DNA from: Candidula unifasciata
Taxonomy: Eukaryota; Mollusca; Gastropoda; Stylommatophora; Geomitridae
DNA: 64,000 nt
Assembly (NCBI GenBank): GCA_905116865.2
Contig: CAJHNH020000213.1
Location: forward strand, 665,001-729,000
Reading direction: 5' to 3'
Positions 46,626 to 58,325 of this stretch are shown piece after piece (position 1 is the stretch's first letter; every line of letters begins with the position of its first letter). The position numbers and the translations under genes are program-made. The notes under the pieces are model-generated. The model made no database searches, was not told the origin of the DNA, and saw only the letters and a list, made by a program, of their open reading frames with translations.

Positions 46626-47414
46626 AGATCCAGCTAATATGTCTGCCTGTTTATTACCCACCGGCATGGCCTAGAGAAAAGATCCAAAGTATGCTCACCA
46701 CCCGTGGCCTTTCCAGTGAAGCTTGCCACTCTGCTCGAAGCATCCCTGTCTTCACCTTTCTCAACATGAGTTCAGAGTCTGTTACAATTACGCCATGTGT
46801 ATGCATCTTGTTCTCTAGCCACCAGAGAGCTGAGAATTGCTACATACAAATAACCTTGTTATCACTCATTCATTAATATATGTTTTTTTATTTGAATAAA
46901 TATTCCTAGTAGACCATCAGTTTATCCTCCCCCCAAAATATCTGTATGTTTTGTTCACGTATTCCTGCAATCGTTTATAATAAAATTCCATACCAGGTGT
47001 ATTAAATTATTAATTATTTGTATTTCATGCAATAACTACAGTACTGTTGCTGTTATCTGGTCTTGCTGTGTTTATACTTAATTCCTGTTACGCTGCTGGC
47101 TGTAAATCAAAATGTATGTTGATAAATATATTTTATGACATTTGGTCAATGTTGCCACTGAATTATATCACAGAGAATTTGTTGCCTAATTATATTGTAT
47201 ACACACGCTTTGAAAATGTAAACTGTATTCTATGTATAATAATTGTAAAAAGTACACGCTATATGTCCCGGTGATGAATAAAGATTGTTTCTTGCATATT
47301 GTTCATCGTGATTTTTTTCTGAGTCTTTTTTGACATGGCTCATATTTTTGAGAAAACACAGATGTTTCTTTTTGAAGGAAAAGAAAAAGTATATTTCTCT
47401 CTCCAAAATGTGCC
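46626..47414. other. Intergenic, nothing recognised
   Basis: AT-rich sequence. AATAAAGATTGTTTCTTGCA at 47277 resembles a retroposon 3' end, but no body was identified. Confidence 0.4.
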
Positions 47415-47515
47415 TTGACGTCAAGGTCCACCCAGCCTTACACGAACCATCTAATGTCCTGGGAAAAAAAGGCGACCGGTGTGATGTTAACTACATCCCT
47501 ACATGCGCCGACAGA
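47415..47515 (+). mobile_element. SINE-A fragment
   Basis: GACGTCAAGGTCCACCCAGC, AATGTCCTGGGAAAAAAAGG and GACCGGTGTGATGTTAACTA. A G-run follows at 47530-47546. Confidence 0.65.
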
Positions 47516-48225
47516 GAAAATAAGGGTGATGGGGGGGGGGGGGGGGCTCAGCAGCCAACATAAATATTTTCAAAGCAATGAGGGGAGATGGAGGTGCCAA
47601 AATTTAGTTAAAGAGCATAATAATAATAACATGCCTGTGGTAAATAAATATAATACATTTTAAATAAAATTAGGTGAGAAAACAAAATAAAAAACTTATA
47701 AAGATAATTTATTTACATGATTATATGGGACTGTTTAGCTTACTCAACAAAATTATTGGAGGGTGTGTGAAAGTGTTTGCCCCCACCCCCCCCCCCCCCA
47801 CCCCAACCCCTTCATATTGGGAGAGAGGGCTCAAATAACAGTTCTTTTCTTTTATTTCACCTAATCTCGGAGGCTGCGATATTTCATATGGAATTCCCGT
47901 GGAAGTCGAATATTATATGGGGATTAGGGTTATTGTGAGTCGGTGTTTATTTTACACAATAACACTCCTTTACTTGTAGGCTTTTCCGCGAATTCCCTAC
48001 GATGTCTCGGAGCTCCCGAAATGGGGTGAAATAAAAGAAACGTACGCAAATGACTTGAGCGCCCACTTCCTGCACATCATCTTTTGAGTTCTGGCAGGTA
48101 TGAGTCTAATATCATATGTCCTATCCGCATACTGGCGTTTAAAAAAAAAAGGGGGGAAAAAAAGGGGGGGGTATGAGGGCTCTCTGTTTCTGATAAAACT
48201 GTTCGCTTTTGCAACTAACCAGCGA
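47516..48225. other. Intergenic, nothing recognised
   Basis: Contains G/C runs at 47530-47546 and 47784-47799 and A/G runs near 48140-48170. No gene. Confidence 0.4.
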
Positions 48226-48500
48226 GTCGCCGTGGCGTAGGAGCTAGACGCTAGCATGCGGATCGAAAGGTCGTGGTTTCGCTCCCTCACAGAGCCGGAC
48301 TTTATAAAATTAACTTGACGTTCAGGTCGACCCAGCCTTGAGTGGGTACCGGGTGCAGTCCTGGGAAGTAAAGGCGGTAGGCCGGATGCTGATCACGTGA
48401 CCCATCTTGTACCGATTGGTCTATAAAAATATAGGTCTAACCCTATATGCCCTATACGTCTATAGGCTTAGAAAGGGACCTTTACTTTGTTTTAAACTTG
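48226..48500 (+). mobile_element. SINE-A, full length with tRNA-like head
   Basis: Head GAGTCGCCGTGGCGTAGGAG, TAGACGCTAGCATGCGGATC, GTCGTGGTTTCGCTCC; body GAGCCGGACTTTATAAAATT, GGTCGACCCAGCCTTGAGTG, GCAGTCCTGGGAAGTAAAGG; end TAGGCTTAGAAAGGGACCTT. About 270 bp. Confidence 0.88.
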
Positions 48501-48891
48501 TTTTTTCCTCACTAAAACGTTAAAGAGATTAAAGTTTAGAGTGAACACATCAAAAATCTGTTGAAAAGTGTTCAGCTGTCCACCCAAGTGATGAACGTGA
48601 ATGAACACAAATCACGCGAGCAAACAGCGCGTGAAGGGGCGGTCAACTAGCAACTGAACAGTCCGGTTTCAGAAAGTAATCGGAGAAGTCAAGTAGAAGT
48701 TATATTCATGGTTACTGCGCCACGTGAGTGTAGTTTATTTGGCCATTTTCAAGCCATTGTATTTTCATGACAGTTATTCGTTTCTCTGCAATATGTCGGT
48801 CATATCTGTGAAATCCTACTTCAGAAAGGTAAAAAAAAGATATCACTTGTCACAAAACTAATTAATTTTTTATTTGCCATTCAAATGTTCA
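48501..48891. other. Intergenic, nothing recognised
   Basis: No shared repeat and no coding signal found. Confidence 0.4.
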
Positions 48892-49357
48892 AACGCGAAT
48901 TTCTCGAAACATGGATTCAGCATTTAGTTTGTCACTCAATATTCAAACGTAATTTTCTCGAAACATGGATTCAACATTTAGTTTGTCACTCAACGTTCAA
49001 GCGCAATGTTTCCAAACCATGGATTTGGTATTTAGTTTGTCATTCAACGTTCGAGCGCAATTTTCTCGAAACTTGGATTCGGCATTTAGTTTGTCACTCA
49101 ATGTTCAAACGCAGTTTTCTCGAAACATGGATTCAGTATTTAGTTTGTCACTCAATGTTCAAACGTAATTTTCTCGAAACATGGATTGAGTATTTAGTTT
49201 GTCACTCAATGTTCAAACGCAATTTTCTCGAAACATGGATTCAGTATTTAGTTTGTCACTCAAAATTCAAACGTAATTTTCTCGAAACATGGATTCAGCA
49301 TTTAGTTTGTCACTCAACGTTCAAGCTCAATTTTCTCGAAACATAGATTCGGCATTT
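48892..49357. repeat. 54-bp minisatellite, about 8.5 copies
   Basis: Units of AAACATGGATTCAGCATTTA, GTTTGTCACTCAA and GTTCAAACGCAATTTTCTCG. Divisible by three, so an 18-residue periodic frame (FLETWIQHLVCHSMFKRN) is open. Substitutions are spread over all codon positions as far as I can see. Confidence 0.95.
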
Positions 49358-49444
49358 AGGTAGCTCTGACTTGGTGCTAACTACTAATTAATGCTTTTAT
49401 ATGCAACTTTTGCTGTGTAGGCAGGGGGGTCTTTGAGCCTGAGG

Positions 49445-49610
49445 ATTTAAGGCAGCATGGCTAGTGCTGTCGCCACGACAGTGCTGGTGAGGATCTTATT
49501 TTGCCCCCGACAGAAAAAATCCCCAACCTTACCGAGTACTCGAACCCAGGGCCTCCTGTATGAAAGCCTAGCGATCTAACTACTCGGCCAGTCACTCCTC
49601 CTTGATGCTA
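49445..49610 (-). repeat. tRNA-headed SINE (second tRNA SINE family)
   Basis: The minus strand reads GAGTGACTGGCCGAGTAGTT (A box), AGATCGCTAGGCTTTCATAC, GGAGGCCCTGGGTTCGAGTA (B box), then GGGGATTTTTTCTGTCGGGG and GACAGCACTAGCCATGCTGC. The head resembles Leu/Ser-type tRNAs. Related to 35715-35890. Confidence 0.72.
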
Positions 49611-49619
49611 ACATGATTA

Positions 49620-49990
49620 ATTTGCGTGAATAATCATCATCATCATGTAGCAGGTCCTTTGCAGAACGTTGCTCTCATCACAGTCTGCCTGAAAGAAACT
49701 CGGTCTCTTGCCAGTTCTCCCGCCTCATGAACTTTCACACTCAAGGAGTCACTTATATCCTGTGCCCATCTTTGTGTCGGTCGCCCCATGCCCCTCCTTC
49801 CTGGTACCATGCATTCTGCTATAATTTTTTCCAATTCGTTGTGGCGTTTGATATGACCAAAATAATTCAGCTTAAGAGACAGGATACTGTATATTAGCCA
49901 ATCCTCCTTGATGTTAAGATCTTTCAAGATGTCAGTATTTCTTCTCTTTGTCCAAAATAGCATCAAAATGAAAGCATAAAAGAATCGAAT
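49620..49990 (-). mobile_element. RTE-like LINE C-terminal fragment with TGA tail
   Basis: The minus frame reads WTKRRNTDILKDLNIKEDWL, LSLKLNYFGHIKRHNELEKI, RRGMGRPTQRWAQDI and RQTVMRATFCKGP, then a (TGATGATGA) tail. It is the longest single open frame of this family here. Confidence 0.85.
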
Positions 49991-49994
49991 GTGG

Positions 49995-50350
49995 TTAAAA
50001 ATAACCAACCATTGATAGGAAGTCGAAATGTTATCGAGCTTGTTCTAATGTGTTGCAGTGAATGTTGGAATGTGAGCAAACAAACTGGGAAGAGTTTGGC
50101 GGCAACTGAAATGTGGTTCTTGAGAATAATGTTGCAGAGACCTTGGACTGGCAGAATAACTAACAGTGATTGTCTGGAAATGACTAATAAATGTAGAACA
50201 TTATATACAACAATGAGAAGGAGACACAGTTGTTGGGTTATCTGATGAGAAAAGAAGCACTGGACAATATCGTGATGATTGGAAAGATCAATGGGAGAAG
50301 AGGCAGAAGGAGACTAAGAGAAATGATGGGGGATGGATAAACATAGTGGC
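49995..50350 (+). mobile_element. LINE fragment
   Basis: The decayed frames read CCSECWNVSKQ, ATEMWFLRIMLQRPWT, TMRRRHSCWVI, then MRKEALDNIVMIGKINGRRG. It resembles 61830-62080. Confidence 0.7.
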
Positions 50351-50384
50351 ATGAGGGAATTTTATCAATGGAATTAATCCAGAA

Positions 50385-50905
50385 CAATCCAGGTCTTGGT
50401 GAAATCGGATATGTTGGGTCGATGGGCGCAAATATCGTAGCTTAACATTAAAAACATATTTTATTGAGACGAGAAAGTGAATTCTTAAGAAGCTATATAT
50501 AAATCCCATCTTGATATACGGAAGTGAATCATGGACAGTTGGTGAATTAGTTAAAACCTATTTGGAAGCTATGAAGGCGTGGTTTTATAGAAGAATGATA
50601 ATACCTTGGACAGAAAAAGAGTAATTATGTCTTGAAAGAAAGTGACTCACAAAGAAAACCGATTGCCCACATCAGAAAGGGACAATCTACATTCTTAAGT
50701 CATTGGATAAGGAGAACATTTGTGTATATCGTGACCGTAGGAAAGTTGGAAGGGAGTAGAGGCAGAGGGAGACCGAGGGAAAATATGCTGGACAGTCTGA
50801 AATCATGGCATGGAAAATCATCTGTGTCAGAGTTGATAGAAAGTACACGAGACAGAAGGCTGTGAATAGACATAACGTCCTAGGTGGCAGTTCATGGACT
50901 TTTAA
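50385..50905 (+). mobile_element. RTE-like LINE fragment
   Basis: ETRKILKKLYINPILIYGSE with SWTV, MKAWFYRRMIIPWTEKE, then IAHIRKGQSTFLSHWIRRT, GRGRPRENMLDSLKSWHG and SSVSELIESTRDRRLW. Frameshifts separate the parts. Confidence 0.8.
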
Positions 50906-51185
50906 GAAGATGATTATCTTTAAAAACACATATTGCCAACTGCCTTTTGAAGGGTAAACAAAGATAATGATCATCTTTCACTTTTTTCATCCAGCAAAAC
51001 AGGCAGTAGTTGGGCATCGAGCGATCGATGGAGACTTGGTACTGGCTCCATTGTCCTACGTAAATATACAGTGCCTTCAGTGTTGGCAGTCTGTTCTTAC
51101 TGGTCTCTATTCTGGCAACGGTATTCGTCTGGACGAGCATATACCACAAATGTTAAAATACGTATGTTTTCTTTGGGGTCCCTTT
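50906..51185. other. Intergenic, nothing recognised
   Basis: The Cys/Leu frames here are continuations of the TCTG run that follows. Confidence 0.4.
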
Positions 51186-51849
<664 letters not shown>

Positions 51850-51850
<1 letters not shown>

Positions 51851-51970
51851 AACAGGACATCACACTGAGCGATAAACACCCGGTGACACAAAGTGCCACC
51901 ATGTAAATGAGAATCACCCGTGGAGAGGCCCAGAAACCCCGTTCAACCGTTAGGTTATATTAAGGCCCGC
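51850..51970 (+). repeat. Repeat-B copy
   Basis: CAGGACATCACACTGAGCGA, AAACACCCGGTGACACAAAG, GTGCCACCATG and GGAGAGGCCCAGAAACCCCG, then GTTCAACCGTTAGG. Confidence 0.75.
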
Positions 51971-53319
51971 GTTATTAGCCGTGGTGAGGCTGCAGAATAA
52001 CGCAAAATTGCGAGTGCTTTATTATCTTATCCCAGATGACGTCACAGGACAGTCCGAAGTTTTAGAGGGTGGGTAAGACTGGGTTTCCCCGGCTTTTTGA
52101 TACTTTTAACGACCCCAAAATATATAGAACTAGACCTAACCCTCAACCCACCTACGTTTCACGAGAGAGTGCAGCCTAGGTCCCACGACTGCACGCAGCC
52201 TATCTACCACCCCCTGAAATATTGTTTGTCCCTTGACCTGTGGATTTCCCCTGTTTGGGGTATGATATTGATAAAGCACCAAATTGCGTCCCACAAGGGG
52301 ACAGCGGATTTGTCCTGTATGTTAATCTTCCTCTGTAGCAAACGGTAAGTTTCGGTATTGATGGTGAGGTGCCATTTGTATGTAACCTGATTAAACACCC
52401 CCCCCCCCTCAACTCCTTTTTGTGCAGGTAGACAATAGACAATCGTCCTAGACCTTCTTGTTTGTCCCAGATTAATTCTCCTATGCCCAAACTTTAATGA
52501 CCTGGTTAAGGGTTAGTGAATGCGTTAAACATTTTCGCGATCCTGGAGTATTAGGGTTGGATTCTCGCAGTAAACGGTTTTTAAACAAAAACGTTTTTCG
52601 CAGTTTTTAGATAAAGTACGAGTCAGACCGTGAAAGAGACTGATGCGTCAAACACGCAATATTCCCAAATGGTACCCTGTAGCCAACCTTCGTTGTGAAG
52701 ACGGCATGCATTGTTTTGTAATGAAACCGCTAAACGACCAGACAGGGGAATCAGAGTGACCTCCCTTGTAAGGGTCAATGACGTCACTTTGGCAGACGAT
52801 ATCACAGGCACAGCCGTTAGCTGTAAACAAATAAATCGACAAGGGAAAACGTTGGACTCGTCATTTTGTTAAATTTCTCGAACTATCCGGTCTTTATTTT
52901 TTTTCACGGTTAGTGCCTTGTGTTGTTATACTCGCACGCAGTAAGTTGTAACGACTGTATTAATCCATGTCTCGTAATTTGTGAGTTTAGAATGTGTGGA
53001 AATTCCGGATTGTTCCAGATGTACACGACATTCCCCAGTCTTACTCATAAATAATTAATTTCTCGTGAAAGTCGGAGAGTGTTGTATTTGTATTCATTTC
53101 TCATGTAGACGCATTAAACGGTTTTATCATCGTGGGATCTAGACTAGATATATTATGTATAAGGTCTGATATTTTAGAGGACGGACATTTTTGTGTTTTT
53201 GATTTATTCACAATTCACGTTTTTAAAATTAACGGAGTGTTTCTGAATTCGGATTCTCTGATTCCAGTTGTTAGCATCACAGGCAGTCAGTGTCATCATA
53301 ACAGTAACAGTGAGTCCTA
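51971..53319. other. Intergenic, nothing recognised
   Basis: No shared repeats apart from a C-run at 52398-52409. The frames at 52097-52842 have no motif and no consistent splice context. Confidence 0.4.
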
Positions 53320-54391
53320 GTAGGAATGCTAGTTGTTGTTTCTTGTTTACGTCTGCCGTCAGTAAACCACGGCGGCAAGACCTGGTTGTTAGTCCATTTA
53401 TTGGCTCTACTTGGAACGGCACCATAAAATGGCGGCCGTAATATGATGCCACATTCTGGCCATAAGATATCCAAAAATATCCGAACGGTGTTCAGGCGTA
53501 TCTAAAATACGGACTTTCTGCCAAGGAACAAATCGCGGCAAAACTAGGATTACTTGACAGTCAATATCAACATTTGCACACGGTGATAAATACCGACCGT
53601 TGACAATTTCGAGCGTTTCTGCAGATAATATTAGCGACCATTGACAATTTCGAGACATTACAGACGACACGATGAAAGCTGATTAGCAATACTGTGTTCT
53701 TCTGATTGAAGGATTTAGCAGCGGTAGATGTCAGACTTGTCGGCATGCGCCAAACGCTATTAAACTCATCGCCGAGCGTATGGGGGGCTAAACTAGGTGC
53801 CTGTGACTCACGAGTAAAGTAATTGGAGGAAGTTGCAGGAGATGTGGTAGCTGTCGCTCGTGAGTTCCAGCTATCTAGTTTAGTCCCCATCCGCGCCGTG
53901 CGTAGCGGTCGGCGGTGAGGCACACTCGCAGAAGCAGGTCTGCAAGTAACATATCGCCGAGACCCTGTTAGAGCATTTGTTTCGTTATACTGAGCCGGCA
54001 TATATATTTTTAATAGAACTGAGCCCCATTCGGATATCTTTGGATATTATGTGGCCAATTTAACTCTCTTTCGAACGGCATCACATTACTGCCGCCATTT
54101 TATAGTGCCGTTCCAAGTAGAGCCCATTTATTTTTGGACTGTTTGTTCTAGGACCTGAGTTTTGCGTGTGCATTCGTTTTACAGATCTTGCTTTTATATG
54201 CAGACTGTTGGTACATATCTAGCTTATTTGTATGCAGACTGTTGGTTCCTTTCCTCTCAGGTGGATGCACCCTGACCTCGAAGGAAGCCCCCCAATTAAA
54301 CTTTTCTGTCATGCCTGTTAGAGAGGCAGTTGGTCTATTCTTGTTTTCTTTTCACAATAGAACCATTGAACCCAAATGGGAGGGATGCTAG
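53320..54391 (-). repeat. Repeat-C copy split by a hAT-like element
   Basis: The left part (53320-53402: TTTACGTCTGCCGTCAGTAA, GGCGGCAAGACCTGGTTGTT, AGTCCATTTATT) and the right part (54125-54391: TTGTTCTAGGACCTGAGTTT, GACTGTTGGTTCCTTTCCTC, GGTCTATTCTTGTTTTCTTT) join into the same order as the intact copy at 45630-45935. A TATGCAGACTGTTGGT segment is locally duplicated. Confidence 0.8.
53403..54124. mobile_element. hAT-like foldback MITE 1, with 8-bp target duplication
   Basis: Terminal inverted repeats of about 50 bp begin GGCTCTACTTGGAACGGCAC and ATAAAATGGCGGC on both ends. CATTTATT flanks both sides exactly (53395-53402 and 54125-54132). An 8-bp duplication is the hAT hallmark. The centre has a second palindrome, GCTAAACTAGGTGCC with ACTCACGAG against CTCGTGAGT and CTAGTTTAG, shared with MITE 2. 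No transposase. Confidence 0.9.
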
Positions 54392-54399
54392 TGAAGTTT

Positions 54400-54796
54400 G
54401 GCTATCTTCCGAATAACAGCCCCAAATTATCGAGGCAGAAAGTATACCCTAACAGGGCCTAAGTCATGTGTCAGTTGCACACTTCCGGCGACTTAAATTG
54501 CGCACTTCCGCCACCGCCGAGAGTATCCCCCACTCGTGGATTGGGGCTAAACTAGATGGCTGGGACTCACGAACAGCAGCAATGGCATTTCCTGCAGCTG
54601 CCCTTATTTTATTTGCTCGTGAGTCCTAGCCATCTAGTTTAGCCCCAATCTCGGCGGTGGCGGTATAGTCCCCAGAAGTTCGCAATTCGGCGGTGGCGGT
54701 ATAGTCCCCAGAAGTGCACAATTGACACATGACTGAGGCCCTGTTAGAGTATATTTTCTGCCTCGATAATTTGGAACCGTTATTTGGAAGATAGCC
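54400..54796. mobile_element. hAT-like foldback MITE 2, with 8-bp target duplication
   Basis: Nearly the whole 397 bp is an inverted repeat. The arms begin GGCTATCTTCC, followed by CAAATTATCGAGGCAGAAA, CTAACAGGGCCT and AGTCATGTGTCA. TGAAGTTT flanks both sides exactly (54392-54399 and 54797-54804). The centre carries GGGGCTAAACTAGATGGCTG and GACTCACGA, as in MITE 1. It sits at the end of the Repeat-C copy. Confidence 0.9.
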
Positions 54797-54924
54797 TGAA
54801 GTTTTATGTATTGGGTTTTTACTTAGGAAACCTCCACAACTAGATAGAGATTAAAATATCAAATGCAGTGATACCTCATTAAAGCCTTAGTCAATTCTAA
54901 GCAGAGATATTAACATTTCAGTGG

Positions 54925-55430
54925 GAGATACCTTACTTACTTACTTAGTCGCTCCTCTTCTACCTTGGGGTGTAGAGGTTTGCCAGAGAGATCGCCAGAC
55001 GTCTCTATCAGCAGTTTTCTTTCTGGCTTTGTTCCATTCCAGTCCTCTGTCAGTCAGGGACTGTCGGATGTTGTCTTCCCAGCGCACCCTGGGTCGTCCC
55101 GGAGGTCTGGTTCCCTGGTTCTTAGCCTCCCATGCTTGCCATGGTGGCCGATTTTCTCCCATTCTGCACACATGTCCAAACCATCGTAACTGTGACTGAT
55201 CCACTCGGGTTAGTAAGGGCTGGGTATCAAGATCTTGACGTATTGTCTGATTGCGGACTTTGTCCCTTCTTGTCACTTGGACCACCTTTCTCAGGTATCT
55301 CATTTCCGAGGCCTGCAGCTGGCTTCTGTGAGCTGTTGTCATTGCCCATGACTCACACCCATAGGTCAGGACTGGTACATAGGTAGAGCGGTAAACAGCC
55401 ATTTTCGTCCTCTTGCCAATTTCTCTTTTG
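54925..55430 (-). mobile_element. LINE C-terminal fragment, long open frame
   Basis: A 153-codon minus frame reads VYRSTYVPVLTYGCESWAMT, LQASEMRYLRKVVQVTRRDK, LRWFGHVCRMGENRPPW, GRPRVRWEDNIRQSL and GRRGATK, then a (TAAG) tail. LTYGCESW is the standard RTE/Jockey-type C-terminal mark. Undamaged over its length, so a young copy. Confidence 0.88.
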
Positions 55431-56585
55431 CTAAGAAACCCTCGGTTTATGCTAAGAAACCCTCGGTTTAGTGGGAGATACCACCATAGACAAATTATAG
55501 TGTATTCTGACCAAAAAATGATTGTGAGCTGTGTCCTAGTAAAATTCAGAATTGAAATGACTGAATTTTATGGTAATAACTGTTTTGTTTAACAAATTCC
55601 TTAGCAACTATATATCATTGCAATCGGGGCAGAGAGGCCTGACTGTATATGTATTTCTTAACTCTGAGTCCCAGGGAGTTTAGCATCAGAAGCCTAAGGG
55701 GTGGTAATGGAATATTTGTTTTTTCACAAGTGTAACATATTAAAACAGACAATACAAATTCAGTTGCCATGCAACATACACATATTATACATCAAAGTGA
55801 CCAGAGATTGTTGGGAAATTATAATAGAATACTGCTTCAACAAATAATTGCATTAGTAATCAACAGCCGGTATGTTTACAGAAACTAGTAAAATGAAAAA
55901 CAAGTTTTCTACTTTTCATGGCACTTCAGAAAAACTTAAAATGTATCTGAAATGAATCACAAATGAACATGAACCACTTAGTAATGTATAAGTAGAATAT
56001 TATAAAACCCAATCTGTACATTAGAGAAACTTTTAAAGCATCATAACAAACCACCTTTATTTAGGAATGAAAATTGACTTCCCGAAACAATATCTTTACA
56101 CAAAACAAAGTTTATACAACACTCAATTTGCCTATAATGTTGTAGCTATGTTTATAAATAATAAGGGGAATAGCACTAGAAATAAGTAACCCTGAAGAAA
56201 ATCGCTTTTTCTTTAAAATTTATTCTATTTGTAGCAGCTTACTTTGCTATCATTGTACCCTTCACATGTACCCTTCTATATATGACTAAAGCAAGACTAC
56301 TCTGCAATATCTACCTAACTTCGGATAAATCTAATAAACATATTCTTTATTTACATTTGAGGCTTCTAAAGCTGTAAATCATGTTGGCATGCATGTAGAA
56401 TACTGCTCGATGTTTTTAAACACACACTTAGTAACTCGGTAAGCCTAGCAAATATACTAAATTTTTGGCTTTTAAATTAAGTTTTTTAAATAAGTATGTC
56501 TGATTTCAAACAACAAAGAACACAAAAAGAAGTTGAAATTGAGTGGACTGCGTTTTATTACTGGTCAGTGGTAAATTGAAAACTG
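55431..56585. other. Intergenic, nothing recognised
   Basis: AT-rich sequence without repeat families seen elsewhere here, except a 24-bp duplication (GCTAAGAAACCCTCGGTTTA, 55430-55470). Confidence 0.4.
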
Positions 56586-56587
56586 TT

Positions 56588-57030
56588 ACTTGTCACGTGC
56601 TGATTGGCGCTGCTGGGTTTGTAACCAGCCTAGGATGCGTTCCCTCGGACTGAAGGCACATGGCATTGATAACATCACTTCTGTCCAGTACCGGACCAGC
56701 CATAGCAACCGCAGTGTCAGCAAGATAGTCTGCACGCTCTTTTCCTTGAACACCCGCATAACCTGGCGCAAAGATGGTTAGGGCAGCCATTCGTAAAGTG
56801 CTTATTGCAATCCATTCTTGCCGGATAAATCCAGCTTGGATTTTATAAGCATATTTGTCGAGTCACTAAGAATACATGCGTGTGTTGTTTGAGTACCAAG
56901 CCATGCTAATGTCCTTGTTACAGCCATAGTTTCCATTGTAAGGCTGCTAGTTGTAACTGCAAAGGCGCCATTCATCTCCTTGATGGTTTTCCCCCTTGAG
57001 CTTACTGTGAAATGCCCATGCACTTCGCTT
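56588..57030 (-). mobile_element. I-like LINE RNase H fragment
   Basis: On the minus strand KEMNGAFAVTTSSLTMETMA, ACILSDSTNML (catalytic E and D positions) and, after a frame change, GYAGVQGKERADYLADTAVA. Same family as 5170-7260 but a different subfamily. Confidence 0.82.
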
Positions 57031-57159
57031 GCCCCAAATTACTGATCTCAATATCTTTATATCTGCACACACAATAGAACAAAACAAAAAAGTTGTATAC
57101 CCACAAGCATTTTAAAAGTAAACATATTTGAAATGTGTGCTTTCTCTTTTCTTTGATGT

Positions 57160-57385
57160 CCATCTAACCAGACTGAGCCACAGAAATGTGTGGCCGGGTA
57201 CAGCTAGTGACTAAATATTTGTAGTTCATAGACAGTAAATTAACATTGGATGATATCTCTGTGGCAGATTATGTTGTGAAAATAGTCTAATGTAATGACA
57301 AAACATGACAATAAGGTAATAATGTAAATTTGTTGCTGCCTACCATTGGGCTGCAGCTCAACCGTTGAAGAACACTGCTCTAAAA
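57160..57385 (-). mobile_element. Retroposon end and a hAT-like inverted end
   Basis: 57175-57212 is the antisense of AGCTGTACCCGGCCA.., the start of the composite retroposon at 19195. 57335-57380 on the minus strand reads AGCAGTGTTCTTCAACGGTT, a typical hAT terminal sequence. The other end was not found. Confidence 0.45.
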
Positions 57386-57904
57386 AGCTTTGAGTTACAA
57401 TTTAAAACATTTTAATAAATTCATAATGTATTTTTTTTAAATTGAAATTTATTAAAAGAAAACTGCATTTGTGTGGAACATTTCGAAATTGTCCTAGGTC
57501 CCTGTGGATTATGAGGCCTCGAGCTGTGTCTTATTTAGCTTATACCCAAATATCTGATTGCCTGTGTGAATCATCTGACCTTTTTGTGTAGTTTCACACT
57601 GGCTGTGTTTCCATTTGTTTCATGGTATTTTCATTTCTGATCTTGTCTCTGGATGCATTCAGGATACGTACCAAAGCATATATATCACCGCTTGTAAATG
57701 TAAAGAAAGACCTTGTAGAGAGGTGTATATAATGCCTGTACAGGATTTATACTGAATATTTATTTAGACATAGAGTGAACAGTGAGGAGGCACAAATAGG
57801 TCGTTACGGTCAGAGGGGAATGTTGCAACGAAGAGTTAAAGGGGATCTGACTTACCCTCAACACTTAAGGGAAAGGCAATGCAGATATACAATATAGTTA
57901 CTGG
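57386..57904. other. Intergenic, nothing recognised
   Basis: No shared repeats and no coding signal found. Confidence 0.4.
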
Positions 57905-58180
57905 TTAGTTAGTTAGTCTTTCCTCTTGTGTCGAGTGCGGCACATAGGGCAGAGGTCATGACTCTCCATGCACGGCGGTCCGTTGCAATCCGTTGTAGGT
58001 CTTGGGTGTTTGAGTGGCCCATGAGCGAGCCTTCCCTGATGATAGTTCTACGTAAAGTTTCCCTTGGTCTTCCACGAGATCTTTTCCCCTGTGGTGTCCA
58101 AATGAGGGCTTGGTAAGGAAGTCTTGATTTATCCATTCTAAGGGCGTGGCCGACATAGTTCCAGCGGCGTTTTATAGTTA
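57905..58180 (-). mobile_element. LINE C-terminal fragment with TAAC tail
   Basis: The minus frame reads RRWNYVGHALRMDKSRL (across a shift), GKRSRGRPRETLRRTIIREG and NTQDLQRIATDRRAWRVMTS, then GACTAACTAACTAACC. Same family as 599-775. Confidence 0.85.
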
Positions 58181-58325
58181 CTGGTGCTAGACCTAAATTT
58201 TATAAACCATTCGGCACTTGGTGGGTAATGCTGTCAACGTCACACCAGCCGCCTTTACTTCCCAGGACTGCATCTAGTACCCGCTCAAGGCTGGATCGAC
58301 CTGGGAGTCAAGAGGTGATATTATA
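58175..58325 (-). mobile_element. SINE-A copy, body
   Basis: The minus strand gives AGGTCGATCCAGCCTTGAGC, GGGTACTAGATGCAGTCCTG, GGAAGTAAAGGCGGCTGGTG and GGTTTATAAAATTTAGGTCT. Confidence 0.8.

Noticed and set aside
48885..49346. 153-codon frame with FLETWIQHLVCHS cycles
   Set aside because: Same reason: a 54-bp minisatellite.
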